A DNA stretch of 64,000 nt from Pseudomonas sp. gcc21 (GTDB lineage Bacteria; Pseudomonadota; Gammaproteobacteria; Pseudomonadales; Pseudomonadaceae), in NCBI RefSeq assembly GCF_012844345.1, contig NZ_CP051625.1, forward strand, positions 3,038,001 to 3,102,000. Direction: 5' to 3'. Made by a program: the position numbers and the translations under genes. Shown in pieces: positions 36,465 through 45,857 of the stretch (the first letter of the stretch is position 1; each line of letters begins with the position of its first letter). The notes below the pieces were generated by a model that was not told the origin of the DNA, ran no database searches, and was given only the letters and a program-made list of their open reading frames with translations.

Positions 36465-36713
36465 ATGCTTCGTTTTAAGATCAAAGAAATGATCGCTCGC
36501 AGAGAGTTTGAGGAGGGGCGACGCATTACCATCGCGGAGGTCGCGGAGGGGGCGGGCATCCATCGAGTGACACTGTCGAAAATGATCAATCGGCGCGGAT
36601 TCAGTACCAGCACAGAGCACATCAACGGGCTGTGTCGATACTTCGACTGTAAGGTTGAGGAGCTGGTTGAATATGTGCCCGATAACCTGGTGCGGGACGT
36701 TGATGAGTCGTAA
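36465..36713 (+). CDS. Xre-family transcriptional regulator
   Basis: An 82-residue Cro/C1-type HTH protein: MLRFKIKEMIARREFEEGRR, then ITIAEVAEGAGIHRVTLSKM as the HTH, then TEHINGLCRYFDCKVEELVEYV. ATG 36465 is preferred over the frame's ATG at 36414. Divergent from the excisionase-integrase genes and upstream of the restriction operon, it could control either; the divergent layout favours control of excision. Confidence 0.75.
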   Translation: MLRFKIKEMIARREFEEGRRITIAEVAEGAGIHRVTLSKMINRRGFSTSTEHINGLCRYFDCKVEELVEYVPDNLVRDVDES

Positions 36714-36840
36714 TTAATTGCTCAGCTTGCTCTTTTGAAAACAAGCCTCGTCCCTTCGACGGCAAATAGTATCGACGTCGTAGAGGCAAGGTGTATGGAA
36801 GAGCCACCCAGACAACCAGAATCGAAGGAAGGACGTCTGT

Positions 36841-38334
36841 TTGAACAACCGAAAAATCACCCTCAGCCAACTCGAAGGCCACCTCTGGGAATCCGCCAAC
36901 ATCCTGCGCGGCCCGGTGGATGCGGCCGACTTTAAGACCTACATCTTCCCGCTGCTGTTCTTCAAGCGCATCTGCGACGTCTGGGACGAGGAGTACCAGG
37001 AGATTGTTGATGAGACCGGCGACGAGCAACTGGCCTGGTTTCCGGAGTCGCACCGCTTCCAGATCCCGGAAGACTGTCACTGGAACGACGTTCGCACCAA
37101 GGCCAGCAATGTCGGGACGGCCCTTCAGCGCGCGATGCGCGAGATTGAGAAAGCCAACCCCGACACCCTGTACGGCGTGTTCGGCGATGCCCAGTGGTCG
37201 AACAAGGATCGGCTGTCTGATGCCTTGCTCAAGGACCTGATCGAGCACTTCTCCAAGCTGCCGTTTGGCAACAAGAACGTCAACTCGGACCTGCTTGGCG
37301 ACGCCTACGAATACCTGATCAAGAAGTTCGCCGACGCCACCAACAAGAAGGCCGGCGAGTTCTACACCCCGCGCAGCGTCGTGCGGCTGATGATCGACAT
37401 GCTCGACCCCCAAGAAGCCGAGACCATCTACGACCCGGCCTGCGGTACCGGCGGCATGTTGCTGGCCGCCGTGCAGCACGTGAAGGAGCAGCATGGCGAC
37501 GTGAAGCGGCTGTGGGGCAAGCTGTACGGACAAGAGAAGAACCTCACCACCTCATCCATCGCACGGATGAACCTGTTCCTTCACGGCATTGAAGATTTCC
37601 AGGTGGTGCGTGGCGACACCCTGCGTAACCCGGCCTTCTTCGAGGGCGACAGGCTCGCCACGTTCGACTGCGTGATCGCCAATCCGCCGTTCTCGCTGGA
37701 AAAGTGGGGAGAGGATCTGTGGATGAACGACCCCTTCGGTCGCAACTTTGCCGGCCTGCCGCCCTCATCCAGTGGTGACTTTGCCTGGGTGCAGCACATG
37801 GCCAAATCGATGGCTGATGTCACTGGCCGTATGGCTGTGGTGTTGCCCCAGGGGGCTTTATTCCGTAAAGGTGCGGAGGGCAATATCCGTCAGAAACTGC
37901 TGGAGATGGATCTGGTAGAGGCTGTGATCGGCCTGGCGCCCAATCTGTTTTATGGCACCGGCCTCGCTGCGTGCATTCTTGTGTTACGTAAACGTAAGCC
38001 TGCCAAGAAAAAGAAGAAGGTATTGATCGTTGACGCTTCGCGCCTGTTCCGGAAGGGGCGAGCCCAAAACTATCTGGAGCCTGAGCATGCCGCCGAGATC
38101 CTCGGCTGGTATCGCAGCTTTGCCGACGTACAAGACGCAGCCCGCGTGGTCGGCCTCGACGAGATCAAAGCCGAGGACTGGACGCTGAACATTTCGCGCT
38201 ATGTCCTGCCTTTGCAGGAAGACATCCCACCGCTGCCCGATGCTATCGCGGCATTCAAGGACGCGCTCACCCGCTGCCGTGAAGCCGAAGAGCGGCTCGC
38301 GCAGGTCATGACTGAAGGGGGATGGCTGAAATGA
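36841..38334 (+). CDS. hsdM: type I restriction-modification methyltransferase HsdM (first copy)
   Basis: A 497-residue N6-adenine methyltransferase subunit. HsdM_N domain (QLEGHLWESANILRGPVDAADF), then SAM-binding motif I DPACGTGGML (near 198-207) and catalytic NPPF (near 281-284). Start is TTG at 36841, preceded by GGAAGG about 7 nt away; no ATG fits. The stop overlaps the second hsdM by ATGA. It opens a seven-gene operon. HsdM works with HsdS to methylate the recognition site. Having a second full-length HsdM next door is unusual. Confidence 0.93.
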   Translation: MNNRKITLSQLEGHLWESANILRGPVDAADFKTYIFPLLFFKRICDVWDEEYQEIVDETGDEQLAWFPESHRFQIPEDCHWNDVRTKASNVGTALQRAMREIEKANPDTLYGVFGDAQWSNKDRLSDALLKDLIEHFSKLPFGNKNVNSDLLGDAYEYLIKKFADATNKKAGEFYTPRSVVRLMIDMLDPQEAETIYDPACGTGGMLLAAVQHVKEQHGDVKRLWGKLYGQEKNLTTSSIARMNLFLHGIEDFQVVRGDTLRNPAFFEGDRLATFDCVIANPPFSLEKWGEDLWMNDPFGRNFAGLPPSSSGDFAWVQHMAKSMADVTGRMAVVLPQGALFRKGAEGNIRQKLLEMDLVEAVIGLAPNLFYGTGLAACILVLRKRKPAKKKKKVLIVDASRLFRKGRAQNYLEPEHAAEILGWYRSFADVQDAARVVGLDEIKAEDWTLNISRYVLPLQEDIPPLPDAIAAFKDALTRCREAEERLAQVMTEGGWLK

Positions 38335-39857
38335 GTCACCCAAGCAAACGCATCACCCAACAAGAACTCGAAAGCTATCTGTGGGGCGCCGCCGTATTGC
38401 TGCGCGGTCTCATCGACGCGGGTGACTACAAGCAGTTCATCTTCCCGCTGCTGTTCTACAAGCGTATCTCGGACGTATGGGAAGAAGAGTACCAGGTGGC
38501 GCTAGCCAACTCAGGCGGCGACCTCTCCTACGCGCAGTTCGCGGAGAACCACCGCTTCCAGATTCCTGAGGGCGCGCACTGGAACGATGTACGCCAAGCA
38601 CCCAAGAACGTCGGCGCGGCCATTCAGAAGGCCATGCGCGCTATCGAGACCGCCAACCCGGATCTGCTCGACGGCATCTTCGGCGATGCCCCTTGGACCA
38701 ACCGCGAGCGCCTGCCCGATGAAACGCTGAAGAACCTGATCGAGCACTTCTCGACGCAGACACTCTCGGTGGCCAACGTGCCCGAGGACGAGCTGGGTAA
38801 CGCCTACGAATACCTGATCAAGAAGTTCGCAGACGATTCCGGCCACACTGCAGCGGAGTTTTACACCAACCGCACCGTCGTCCATCTGATGACACAGCTC
38901 CTGGCACCGCAAGCGGGTGAGTCGATTTACGACCCCACCTGCGGCACCGGTGGCATGCTGATTTCAGCGCTGGACGAAGTGAAGCGCTCGGGCGGCGAGT
39001 ACCGCACACTCAAACTCTACGGGCAAGAGCGCAACCTCATTACCTCATCCATCGCCCGTATGAACCTGTTCCTGCACGGCGTGGAGGACTTCGAAATCAT
39101 CCGCGGTGACACCCTGGCCGAACCCAAGCACATCGAAGGCGATCGCCTGCGCCAGTTCGACGTGATCCTGGCCAACCCGCCGTACTCCATCAAGCAGTGG
39201 AGCCGCGAGGCCTGGAGCAGTGACAAGTGGGGCCGTAACTCCCTGGGTACGCCGCCACAGGGCCGGGCCGACTACGCCTTCCAGCAGCACATCCTGACCA
39301 GCCTCACCGCCAAGGGGCGTAGTGCAGTGCTCTGGCCTCACGGCGTACTGTTCCGTAACGAAGAACAGGCCATGCGCGCCAAGATGGTCGAGCAAGACTG
39401 GGTAGAGGCAGTCATCGGCCTGGGCCCCAACCTGTTCTACAACTCCCCGATGGAGTCGTGCATCGTCATCTGCAACCGCAAGAAGGCCGCCGCTCGCAAG
39501 GGCAAGGTGATCTTCATCGACGCGGTGGCCGAAGTCACCCGGGAAAGGGCGCAGAGCTTTCTCAAGCCTGAGCACCAGCAGCGCATCCTGGCCGCCTACA
39601 AGACGTTTACCGATGTGCCCGGTTTCGCCAAGGTCGCCACCCTGGCCGAAATCGGCGCCAATGCGGGCAACCTGTCGATCCCGCTGTACGTGAAGCGCAT
39701 TGCCGCCGCCATCGCCACCGACAGCAATGGCGACGCAGTATCGCTGCGCTCAGCCTGGGACCAATGGCAAGCCGGTGGCCGTGCGTTTTGGCAACAGATG
39801 GATGCGCTGGTCGAGACTCTCGATGGCCTCGTCGCTCAGGAGGTTGCCGATGCGTAG
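38331..39857 (+). CDS. hsdM: type I methyltransferase HsdM (second copy)
   Basis: A 508-residue paralogue of the preceding HsdM, clearly homologous throughout: QELESYLWGAAVLLRGLIDA, DPTCGTGGML near 201-210, NPPY near 282-285. Both keep the SAM and catalytic motifs, so neither is a dead copy. The family consensus NPPY is kept here while the first copy has NPPF. ATG at 38331 overlaps the upstream TGA. Downstream, its stop overlaps the ATPase start by 8 bp. The pair may form a heterodimeric methyltransferase with the single HsdS, or one may serve another role. Confidence 0.92.
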   Translation: MSHPSKRITQQELESYLWGAAVLLRGLIDAGDYKQFIFPLLFYKRISDVWEEEYQVALANSGGDLSYAQFAENHRFQIPEGAHWNDVRQAPKNVGAAIQKAMRAIETANPDLLDGIFGDAPWTNRERLPDETLKNLIEHFSTQTLSVANVPEDELGNAYEYLIKKFADDSGHTAAEFYTNRTVVHLMTQLLAPQAGESIYDPTCGTGGMLISALDEVKRSGGEYRTLKLYGQERNLITSSIARMNLFLHGVEDFEIIRGDTLAEPKHIEGDRLRQFDVILANPPYSIKQWSREAWSSDKWGRNSLGTPPQGRADYAFQQHILTSLTAKGRSAVLWPHGVLFRNEEQAMRAKMVEQDWVEAVIGLGPNLFYNSPMESCIVICNRKKAAARKGKVIFIDAVAEVTRERAQSFLKPEHQQRILAAYKTFTDVPGFAKVATLAEIGANAGNLSIPLYVKRIAAAIATDSNGDAVSLRSAWDQWQAGGRAFWQQMDALVETLDGLVAQEVADA

Positions 39858-41748
39858 CGCTACCGATCTACTGGATGAACTCAATGCGGTAGACGAGTCC
39901 GCCTGCATTGAAGCCAAGCGTGCCAGCGACATTGGCAAGTCGGTGATGGAAACGGTCATCGCCTTTGCCAACGAGCCCGGCTTAGATGGTGGCTACCTGC
40001 TACTGGGCGTGGATTGGGCGATCAACAACAAGGGCGATACCGTGTACCGGCCGGTGGGGTTGCCCGATCCGGACAAGGTGCAACGTGATCTTGCCAGCCA
40101 GTGTGCCAGCATGCTCAGCGTCGCTCTGCGGCCAGAGATGCAGTTGGAGCAGGTGGGTGGCAAGACGCTGCTTGTGGTGTATGTCCCCGAGGCCGACGTC
40201 ACCCACAAACCCATCTATAAAAAAGCGACGGGCTTACCGGGCGGTGCTTATCGCCGCATTGGCTCAAGCGACCAGCGCTGCGTCGATGAAGACCTCTGGG
40301 TGTTGCGCGGTGAAAGCCAGCCCTTGCATGGCCCTGATTCGAGCATTCTTTCTGATGCCCGTGCCGACGATTTTGACCCGACCGCCATTGCCGCGTATCG
40401 GCGTGAGCGTGCCCGCATCAACCCCCAGGCTGAAGAGCTGGACTATGGCGACGAAGACATGCTCGAAGCGCTGGGGGCACTGAGGCGTGTGGATGGTGCT
40501 TTGCAGCCAACATTGGCTGGCATCGTTTTGTTCGGTAAACCGCTAGCTTTGCGCAGATTGCTGCCCATGGTGCGTATTGACTACATACGTGTGCCGGGCA
40601 ACGAATGGGTCGAAGATCCAGAAAATCGCTTCCAATCCATCGATATCCGCAAGCCCCTGATACTGGCATTGCCGCTCGCCGAAGCCAGCATTATTGATGA
40701 GTTACCTAAAGGCTTTCGCCTGCCGGAGGGCCAGCTACAGAGCGTGCAAGAGCCCATTCTGCCGCGCAAGGTGATCCGCGAGGCGCTGGCCAATGCCGCT
40801 ATGCACCGCAACTACACCCTACACAGCCCGACGCAGATCATTCGCTACAGCAACCGCATCGAAATTCGTAACGTCGGCTACTCCCTTAAGGAGCCAGCGC
40901 AGCTGGGCTTACCGGGTTCACGCCTGCGCAATCCAGCCATTGCAGCAGTGCTGCATGATCTGCATCTGGCCGAGGCCAAGGGTACAGGGATTCGTGCCAT
41001 GCGTCGCCTGGCTGCGGATGCAGGCTTGCCCCTGCCAGAGTTCCACTCAGACCGGCAGGCGAATGAATTTAAGCTCACCCTGTTTCTGCACAACCTGCTC
41101 ACCGAAGAGGACCACACCTGGCTGCGCGATTATGCCGGCAGCACACTTGGCCCCGACGAAGCCAAGGTGCTGATCTATGTGCGGGCAACCGGCGCGGTGG
41201 ATAATACCGCCTGCCGCGACTTCTGTGGCTCGGATACCCTGGCCGCCAGCATGGTACTGCGCCGGCTGCGCGACCGGGGCCTGCTTGAAAAGCAGGGTGC
41301 AGGCAGTCGCACCTATTACACCCTGGCTGGCAACGAGCCTCGACCTGTTCTGGAAGGTGGGCAGTCAGAGCTGCCGTTGGATGTCCCAGCAGACAACCCT
41401 CCTGTTGGCCAGCCTCAGCCTGCAGAGGCAGCAGCGGGCCAGCAAGCATGCAACCCTCAGCTTGCAACCTTACTTGCAACCTTGCCGCCTGAGCTTGCAA
41501 CCTTACTTGCAACCTTGCGGGGGCGGATCAGCGGCGAAGCCTTGCGTGACGGCATCCGCCGCCTTTGCCAGTGGGCGCCCCAGAGCGGTGATCAACTTGC
41601 AACCTTGCTTGGCAAAGATCGCGACTACTTGCGCAATAAACACCTGGCACCCATGGTGCGTGATGGCCAATTACGTTTCCGCTACCCGGAAAGCGCCAAG
41701 CATCCACACCAGGCGTATGTTGCCCCAGAGGACAAGCGTAATGATTGA
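39850..41748 (+). CDS. AlbA_2-domain putative ATP-binding transcriptional regulator
   Basis: A 632-residue protein of the COG2865 type often found inside type I loci. The N-terminal AlbA_2 (Schlafen-like) domain reads ESACIEAKRASDIGKSVMET and GGYLLLGVD in residues 15-60. An HATPase_c_4-like domain near 310-400 has REALANAAMHRNY and GTGIRAMRR. A C-terminal winged-helix part follows (TYYTLAG), then a linker with repeats of QLATLLATL and a final helical domain. ATG 39850 follows AGGAGG. It overlaps hsdM by 8 bp and hsdS by 8 bp. Role in restriction is not established; the fold suggests regulation or a nuclease/ATPase accessory. Confidence 0.82.
   Translation: MRSATDLLDELNAVDESACIEAKRASDIGKSVMETVIAFANEPGLDGGYLLLGVDWAINNKGDTVYRPVGLPDPDKVQRDLASQCASMLSVALRPEMQLEQVGGKTLLVVYVPEADVTHKPIYKKATGLPGGAYRRIGSSDQRCVDEDLWVLRGESQPLHGPDSSILSDARADDFDPTAIAAYRRERARINPQAEELDYGDEDMLEALGALRRVDGALQPTLAGIVLFGKPLALRRLLPMVRIDYIRVPGNEWVEDPENRFQSIDIRKPLILALPLAEASIIDELPKGFRLPEGQLQSVQEPILPRKVIREALANAAMHRNYTLHSPTQIIRYSNRIEIRNVGYSLKEPAQLGLPGSRLRNPAIAAVLHDLHLAEAKGTGIRAMRRLAADAGLPLPEFHSDRQANEFKLTLFLHNLLTEEDHTWLRDYAGSTLGPDEAKVLIYVRATGAVDNTACRDFCGSDTLAASMVLRRLRDRGLLEKQGAGSRTYYTLAGNEPRPVLEGGQSELPLDVPADNPPVGQPQPAEAAAGQQACNPQLATLLATLPPELATLLATLRGRISGEALRDGIRRLCQWAPQSGDQLATLLGKDRDYLRNKHLAPMVRDGQLRFRYPESAKHPHQAYVAPEDKRND
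41461..41517 (+). repeat. perfect 24-bp direct repeat within the AlbA_2 gene
   Basis: CTTGCAACCTTACTTGCAAC plus CTTG occurs at 41461-41484 and again at 41494-41517, each itself made of two 12-bp units; a further unit occurs at 41596-41607. In frame they encode LATLLATL twice. The unit length is a multiple of three, so slippage would change repeat number without breaking the frame. Confidence 0.85.
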
Positions 41749-42865
41749 AAGGGATTTGAAGCCCGGCTGGCGTCGAGTGAAGTTTGGCGATGTGGTACGG
41801 CTGTGCAAGGCGCGTAGCAAAGACCCGCTGGCCGATGGCATTGAACGCTACGTCGGTCTGGAACATCTCGAACCAGGTGACTTGCGCATCCGCAGTTGGG
41901 GCAGCGTCGCTGACGGCGTGACCTTCACCAGCGTGTTTCAACCTGGACAGGTGCTGTTCGGCAAGCGACGCGCTTACCAGCGCAAGGTGGCTGTGGCGGA
42001 TTTCTCCGGTGTGTGTTCCGGCGACATCTATGTGCTGGAGACCAAGGACGCGCAGGTCTTGCTGGCGGAGTTGCTGCCATTCATTTGCCAGACCGACGCC
42101 TTCTTCGATCACGCCGTGGGCACGTCGGCGGGATCGCTGAGCCCTCGCACGAACTGGACGAGTTTGGCGGACTTTGAGTTTTCGCTACCGCCAATCGAAG
42201 AACAACGTCGGGTATCAGCCCTCCTGGCCGCTGGCCTAGGCGCTGCTGACGAACTCCAAGCTGCTCTATTCGCGCTCCCGATACTTCGACGTTCGATGGA
42301 GATGCGTTTGCTCTCAATGGACGGCGTGCCGCGACAAAAAGTGGGGGACGTCGCCAAATTTACGAGCGGCAAAAGTATTCGGGTATCTGACCTCCCAAAG
42401 AGTCCATCGGATAGGCATCCCGTTCCAGTATTTGGAGGCAACGGAATTTCGGGGTACACAGACACCGTCATGCCAGGGACATCGGAGCCGACAGTTGTGA
42501 TTGGGCGTGTTGGGCAATTTTGCGGAGTTACGTCAATGACGGCGGGACCCTGCTGGATAACTGACAACGCGCTCTATCCAGCCAAAGTTAGCCAAGACAT
42601 TCATCCAGCATTTCTGGCCGTTTGTTTACGCGCCTCAAATTTAAACCGGAACAAGTTGGGTGAGTACCTGCCTCTGATCACCCAAGAAGTCGTGCACAAG
42701 ATCGAAATTCCAATTCCACCTACGACAGATCAATCTGCTGCAGTTACCGAGTTTGAGCAGATTGAGGCCGCAGAAGTGTCGCTGAAGAGTCGTCTATTTG
42801 GAACGCGTTCTCTCGTGATGCATGTGGCCGGCCAGATGCTTGAAGGGGGCGCAAATGGCATTTAA
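41741..42865 (+). CDS. hsdS: type I specificity subunit HsdS
   Basis: A 374-residue HsdS with two target-recognition domains. The first (about 10-150) includes GDVVRLCKARSKDP and VGLEHLEPGDL and ends with LPPIEEQRRVSALL, the conserved helix. The second (about 195-345) includes VGDVAKFTSGKSI and VFGGNGISGYTDTV and ends PIPPTTDQSAAVTEFEQI. ATG 41741 overlaps the upstream stop (ATGATTGA); frames further upstream run inside that gene. It is rather short for HsdS but both halves and both conserved helices are present. It sets the recognition site, which cannot be read from sequence. Confidence 0.9.
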   Translation: MIERDLKPGWRRVKFGDVVRLCKARSKDPLADGIERYVGLEHLEPGDLRIRSWGSVADGVTFTSVFQPGQVLFGKRRAYQRKVAVADFSGVCSGDIYVLETKDAQVLLAELLPFICQTDAFFDHAVGTSAGSLSPRTNWTSLADFEFSLPPIEEQRRVSALLAAGLGAADELQAALFALPILRRSMEMRLLSMDGVPRQKVGDVAKFTSGKSIRVSDLPKSPSDRHPVPVFGGNGISGYTDTVMPGTSEPTVVIGRVGQFCGVTSMTAGPCWITDNALYPAKVSQDIHPAFLAVCLRASNLNRNKLGEYLPLITQEVVHKIEIPIPPTTDQSAAVTEFEQIEAAEVSLKSRLFGTRSLVMHVAGQMLEGGANGI

Positions 42866-45845
42866 CGAGTCCAACACCGTCGAAGCCTACGTCCGCGACC
42901 TTCTCGCAGGCCCAATCAAGGCTGTCCCGGCCAACACCGCCCATGAACCTCAAGGCAGCTACGGCCCCAGCCCTAAGGGCATCGGCTGGCGCTACGCCGC
43001 CCCGGCTGAGGTGCCGCGCCAGATCCAGGAAGTGCTTGTCGAACCCTGGCTGCGTGAGGCGCTGATCCGCCTGAACCCCGAGATTGCCGCCCAGCCCGAC
43101 CGCGCCGATGAAGTGCTCTATAAGCTGCGCGCCATCGTGCTGTCGGTGCGTTCGGATGGTCTGATCCGCGCCAACGAGGAAATGACCGCGTGGATGCGTG
43201 GTGAGCGCTCGATGCCCTTCGGCCACAACAATGAGCATGTGCCGGTGCGGTTGATCGACTTGGATGACCTGGCGCAGAACCAATACATCGTCACCCAGCA
43301 GTTCACCTACCGCGCAGGCCCCACCGAGCGCCGTGCCGATCTGGTGTTGTTGGTCAACGGGCTGCCGCTGGTGCTGATCGAGGCCAAGACGCCAGTCAAG
43401 AAGTGCATCAGTTGGGTCGATGGCGCGGTGCAGGTGCACGACGACTACGAGAAGTTCGTACCCGAGCTCTTTGTCTGCAACGTGTTCTCGGTGGCCACCG
43501 AGGGTAAGGCTTACCACTACGGGTCCATCGGCCTGCCGGTCAAGGACTGGGGGCCGTGGCATCTGGATGGCAATGGGGAGGATGGTCAGCACCATCCGCT
43601 GAAATCGCTCAAACTGTCAGCCGAGAGCATGCTGCGCCCGCACGTGGTGCTGGATATCCTCGGCAGCTTCACCCTGTTCGCCACCAACAAGAAAAAGCAG
43701 CGCATCAAGATCATTTGCCGCTACCAGCAGTTTGAAGCGGCCAACAAGATCGTCGAGCGCGTGCTGGCGGGTTACCCCAGGAAAGGGCTGATCTGGCACT
43801 TCCAGGGTTCGGGCAAGTCACTGCTGATGGTGTTTGCCGCGCAGAAGCTGCGCATGCACTCAGGATTGAAGAATCCCACCGTGCTGATCGTGGTGGATCG
43901 GATCGATCTCGACAGCCAGATCACCGGCACATTCACCGGAGCGGACATTCCAAATCTGGAAAAGGCAGACACGCGCGAGAAGCTCCAGCAACTGCTGGCG
44001 CAGGACGTGCGCAAGATCATCATCACCACGATCTTCAAGTTTGGCGAGGCCACAGGCAGTCTGAACGACCGCAGCAACATCATCGCGCTGGTGGACGAAG
44101 CCCACCGCACGCAAGAAGGCGACCTCGGTCGCAAGATGCGCGAGGCCCTGCCCAACGCGTTTCTGTTCGGCCTGACCGGCACGCCGATCAACCGCGCCGA
44201 CCGCAACACCTTCTACGCCTTTGGTGCCGACGAGGACGAAAAAGGCTACATGAGCCGGTACGGCTTCGAGGAGTCGATCCGCGACGGCGCCACGCTGAAG
44301 CTGCACTTCGAACCGCGCTTGATCGATCTGCACATCGACAAGGCCGCGCTGGATTCCGCCTACAAAAAGCTGACCGGGGATCTGTCAGATCTCGACAAGG
44401 ATAACCTCGCCAAGACCGCCGCCAAGATGGCCGTGCTGGTGAAGACGCCTGAGCGTATCCGCAAGGTGTGCGAGGACATCGTCGAGCACTTCCAGACCAA
44501 GGTGGAGCCCAATGGCTTCAAGGGCCAGATCGTCACCTTCGACCGGGAGTCCTGCCTGCTGTTCAAGGCCGAGCTGGACAAGCTGCTGCCGCCCGAGGCT
44601 ACAGACATCGTCATGTCGGTGCAGGCGTCCGACAAGAAGGAGCATCCAGAGTATGCGACCTATGACCGTTCACGCGATGAGGAAGAACGGCTGCTCGATC
44701 GCTTCCGCGACCCGGCCGACCCTCTGAAGCTGATCATCGTCACGGCCAAACTGCTGACGGGCTTCGACGCGCCTATCCTGCAGGCCATGTACCTGGACAA
44801 GCCGCTGCGCGACCACACGCTGCTGCAGGCCATCTGCCGGGTGAACCGCACCTACTCCGAGCAGAAGACCCACGGCCTGATCGTCGACTACCTCGGCATC
44901 TTCGATGATGTGGCAGCAGCGCTGGAATTCGACGACCAGAGCGTCAAGCAGGTGGTCAGCAACATTCAGGAGCTGAAGGACAAGCTGCCCGAAGCCATGC
45001 AGAAGTGCCTGGCGTTCTTCGCCGGCTGCGACCGGAGCGTGCAGGGCTATGAGGGCCTGATCGCCGCGCAGCAGTGTCTGCCCAACAATGAGGTGCGGGA
45101 CAACTTTGCTGCTGAGTACAGCGTGCTCAACAAGATCTGGGAGGCGCTGTCACCGGACACCGTTCTGGGCCCCTTCGAAAAGGACTACAAGTGGTTGTCG
45201 CAGGTGTACCAGTCGGTGCAGCCCTCCAGTGGCCACGGCAAGCTGATCTGGCACTCGCTGGGCGCCAAGACCATCGAGCTGATCCACCAGAACGTGCATG
45301 TGGACGCCGTGCGGGATGACCTCGACACCCTGGTGCTGGACGCTGATCTGCTGGAGGCCGTGCTGTCGAACCCCGACCCGAAGAAGGCCAAGGAGATCGA
45401 GATCAAGCTCAAGCGCCGGCTGCGCGGGCATGGCGGCAACCCCAAGTTCAAGAAGCTGTCGGAGCGGCTTGATGCGCTGAAAGACCGGTTCGAGTCTGGC
45501 CAGATCAACAGTGTCGAATTTCTGAAGCAGCTACTGGAAATCGCCAAGGAGACGCTGCAAGCCGAGAAGGAGGTCCCGCCCGAAGAGGACGAGGATCGCG
45601 GCAAGGCGGCGCTCACCGAACTATTCAACGAGGTCAAGACGGCCGAGACGCCCATCATGGTCGAACGCGTGGTCGCGGACATCGACGAGATTGTGCGACT
45701 GGTCCGTTTCCCGGGCTGGCAAGGCACGCAGGCCGGTGAGCGTGAAGTCAAGAAGGCCCTGCGCAAAGCCCTCTTCAAATACAAGCTGCATGCGGATGAA
45801 GAGCTGTTCGAGAAGGCCTACAGCTACATCCGGCAGTATTACTAA
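42855..45845 (+). CDS. hsdR: type I restriction endonuclease subunit HsdR
   Basis: A 996-residue HsdR. The N-terminal PD-(D/E)xK nuclease is ADLVLLVNGLPLVLIEAKTP near 161-180. The SF2 translocase has HFQGSGKSLLM near 316-326, LVDEAHRTQ near 412, and later motifs TGFDAP and QAICRVNR. A helical C-terminus binds the M2S core. It cuts DNA away from unmethylated sites after translocation. ATG 42855 follows AAGGGGG and overlaps the hsdS stop by 11 bp. All key motifs are intact, so the system should restrict. It is 12 bp upstream of mcrB. Confidence 0.93.
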   Translation: MAFNESNTVEAYVRDLLAGPIKAVPANTAHEPQGSYGPSPKGIGWRYAAPAEVPRQIQEVLVEPWLREALIRLNPEIAAQPDRADEVLYKLRAIVLSVRSDGLIRANEEMTAWMRGERSMPFGHNNEHVPVRLIDLDDLAQNQYIVTQQFTYRAGPTERRADLVLLVNGLPLVLIEAKTPVKKCISWVDGAVQVHDDYEKFVPELFVCNVFSVATEGKAYHYGSIGLPVKDWGPWHLDGNGEDGQHHPLKSLKLSAESMLRPHVVLDILGSFTLFATNKKKQRIKIICRYQQFEAANKIVERVLAGYPRKGLIWHFQGSGKSLLMVFAAQKLRMHSGLKNPTVLIVVDRIDLDSQITGTFTGADIPNLEKADTREKLQQLLAQDVRKIIITTIFKFGEATGSLNDRSNIIALVDEAHRTQEGDLGRKMREALPNAFLFGLTGTPINRADRNTFYAFGADEDEKGYMSRYGFEESIRDGATLKLHFEPRLIDLHIDKAALDSAYKKLTGDLSDLDKDNLAKTAAKMAVLVKTPERIRKVCEDIVEHFQTKVEPNGFKGQIVTFDRESCLLFKAELDKLLPPEATDIVMSVQASDKKEHPEYATYDRSRDEEERLLDRFRDPADPLKLIIVTAKLLTGFDAPILQAMYLDKPLRDHTLLQAICRVNRTYSEQKTHGLIVDYLGIFDDVAAALEFDDQSVKQVVSNIQELKDKLPEAMQKCLAFFAGCDRSVQGYEGLIAAQQCLPNNEVRDNFAAEYSVLNKIWEALSPDTVLGPFEKDYKWLSQVYQSVQPSSGHGKLIWHSLGAKTIELIHQNVHVDAVRDDLDTLVLDADLLEAVLSNPDPKKAKEIEIKLKRRLRGHGGNPKFKKLSERLDALKDRFESGQINSVEFLKQLLEIAKETLQAEKEVPPEEDEDRGKAALTELFNEVKTAETPIMVERVVADIDEIVRLVRFPGWQGTQAGEREVKKALRKALFKYKLHADEELFEKAYSYIRQYY

Positions 45846-45857
45846 AGGGGGCGGGGG

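Noticed and set aside
41461..41607. CRISPR or transposon end within the AlbA_2 gene
   Set aside because: The repeats are in frame, code for LATLLATL and lie inside an intact gene.
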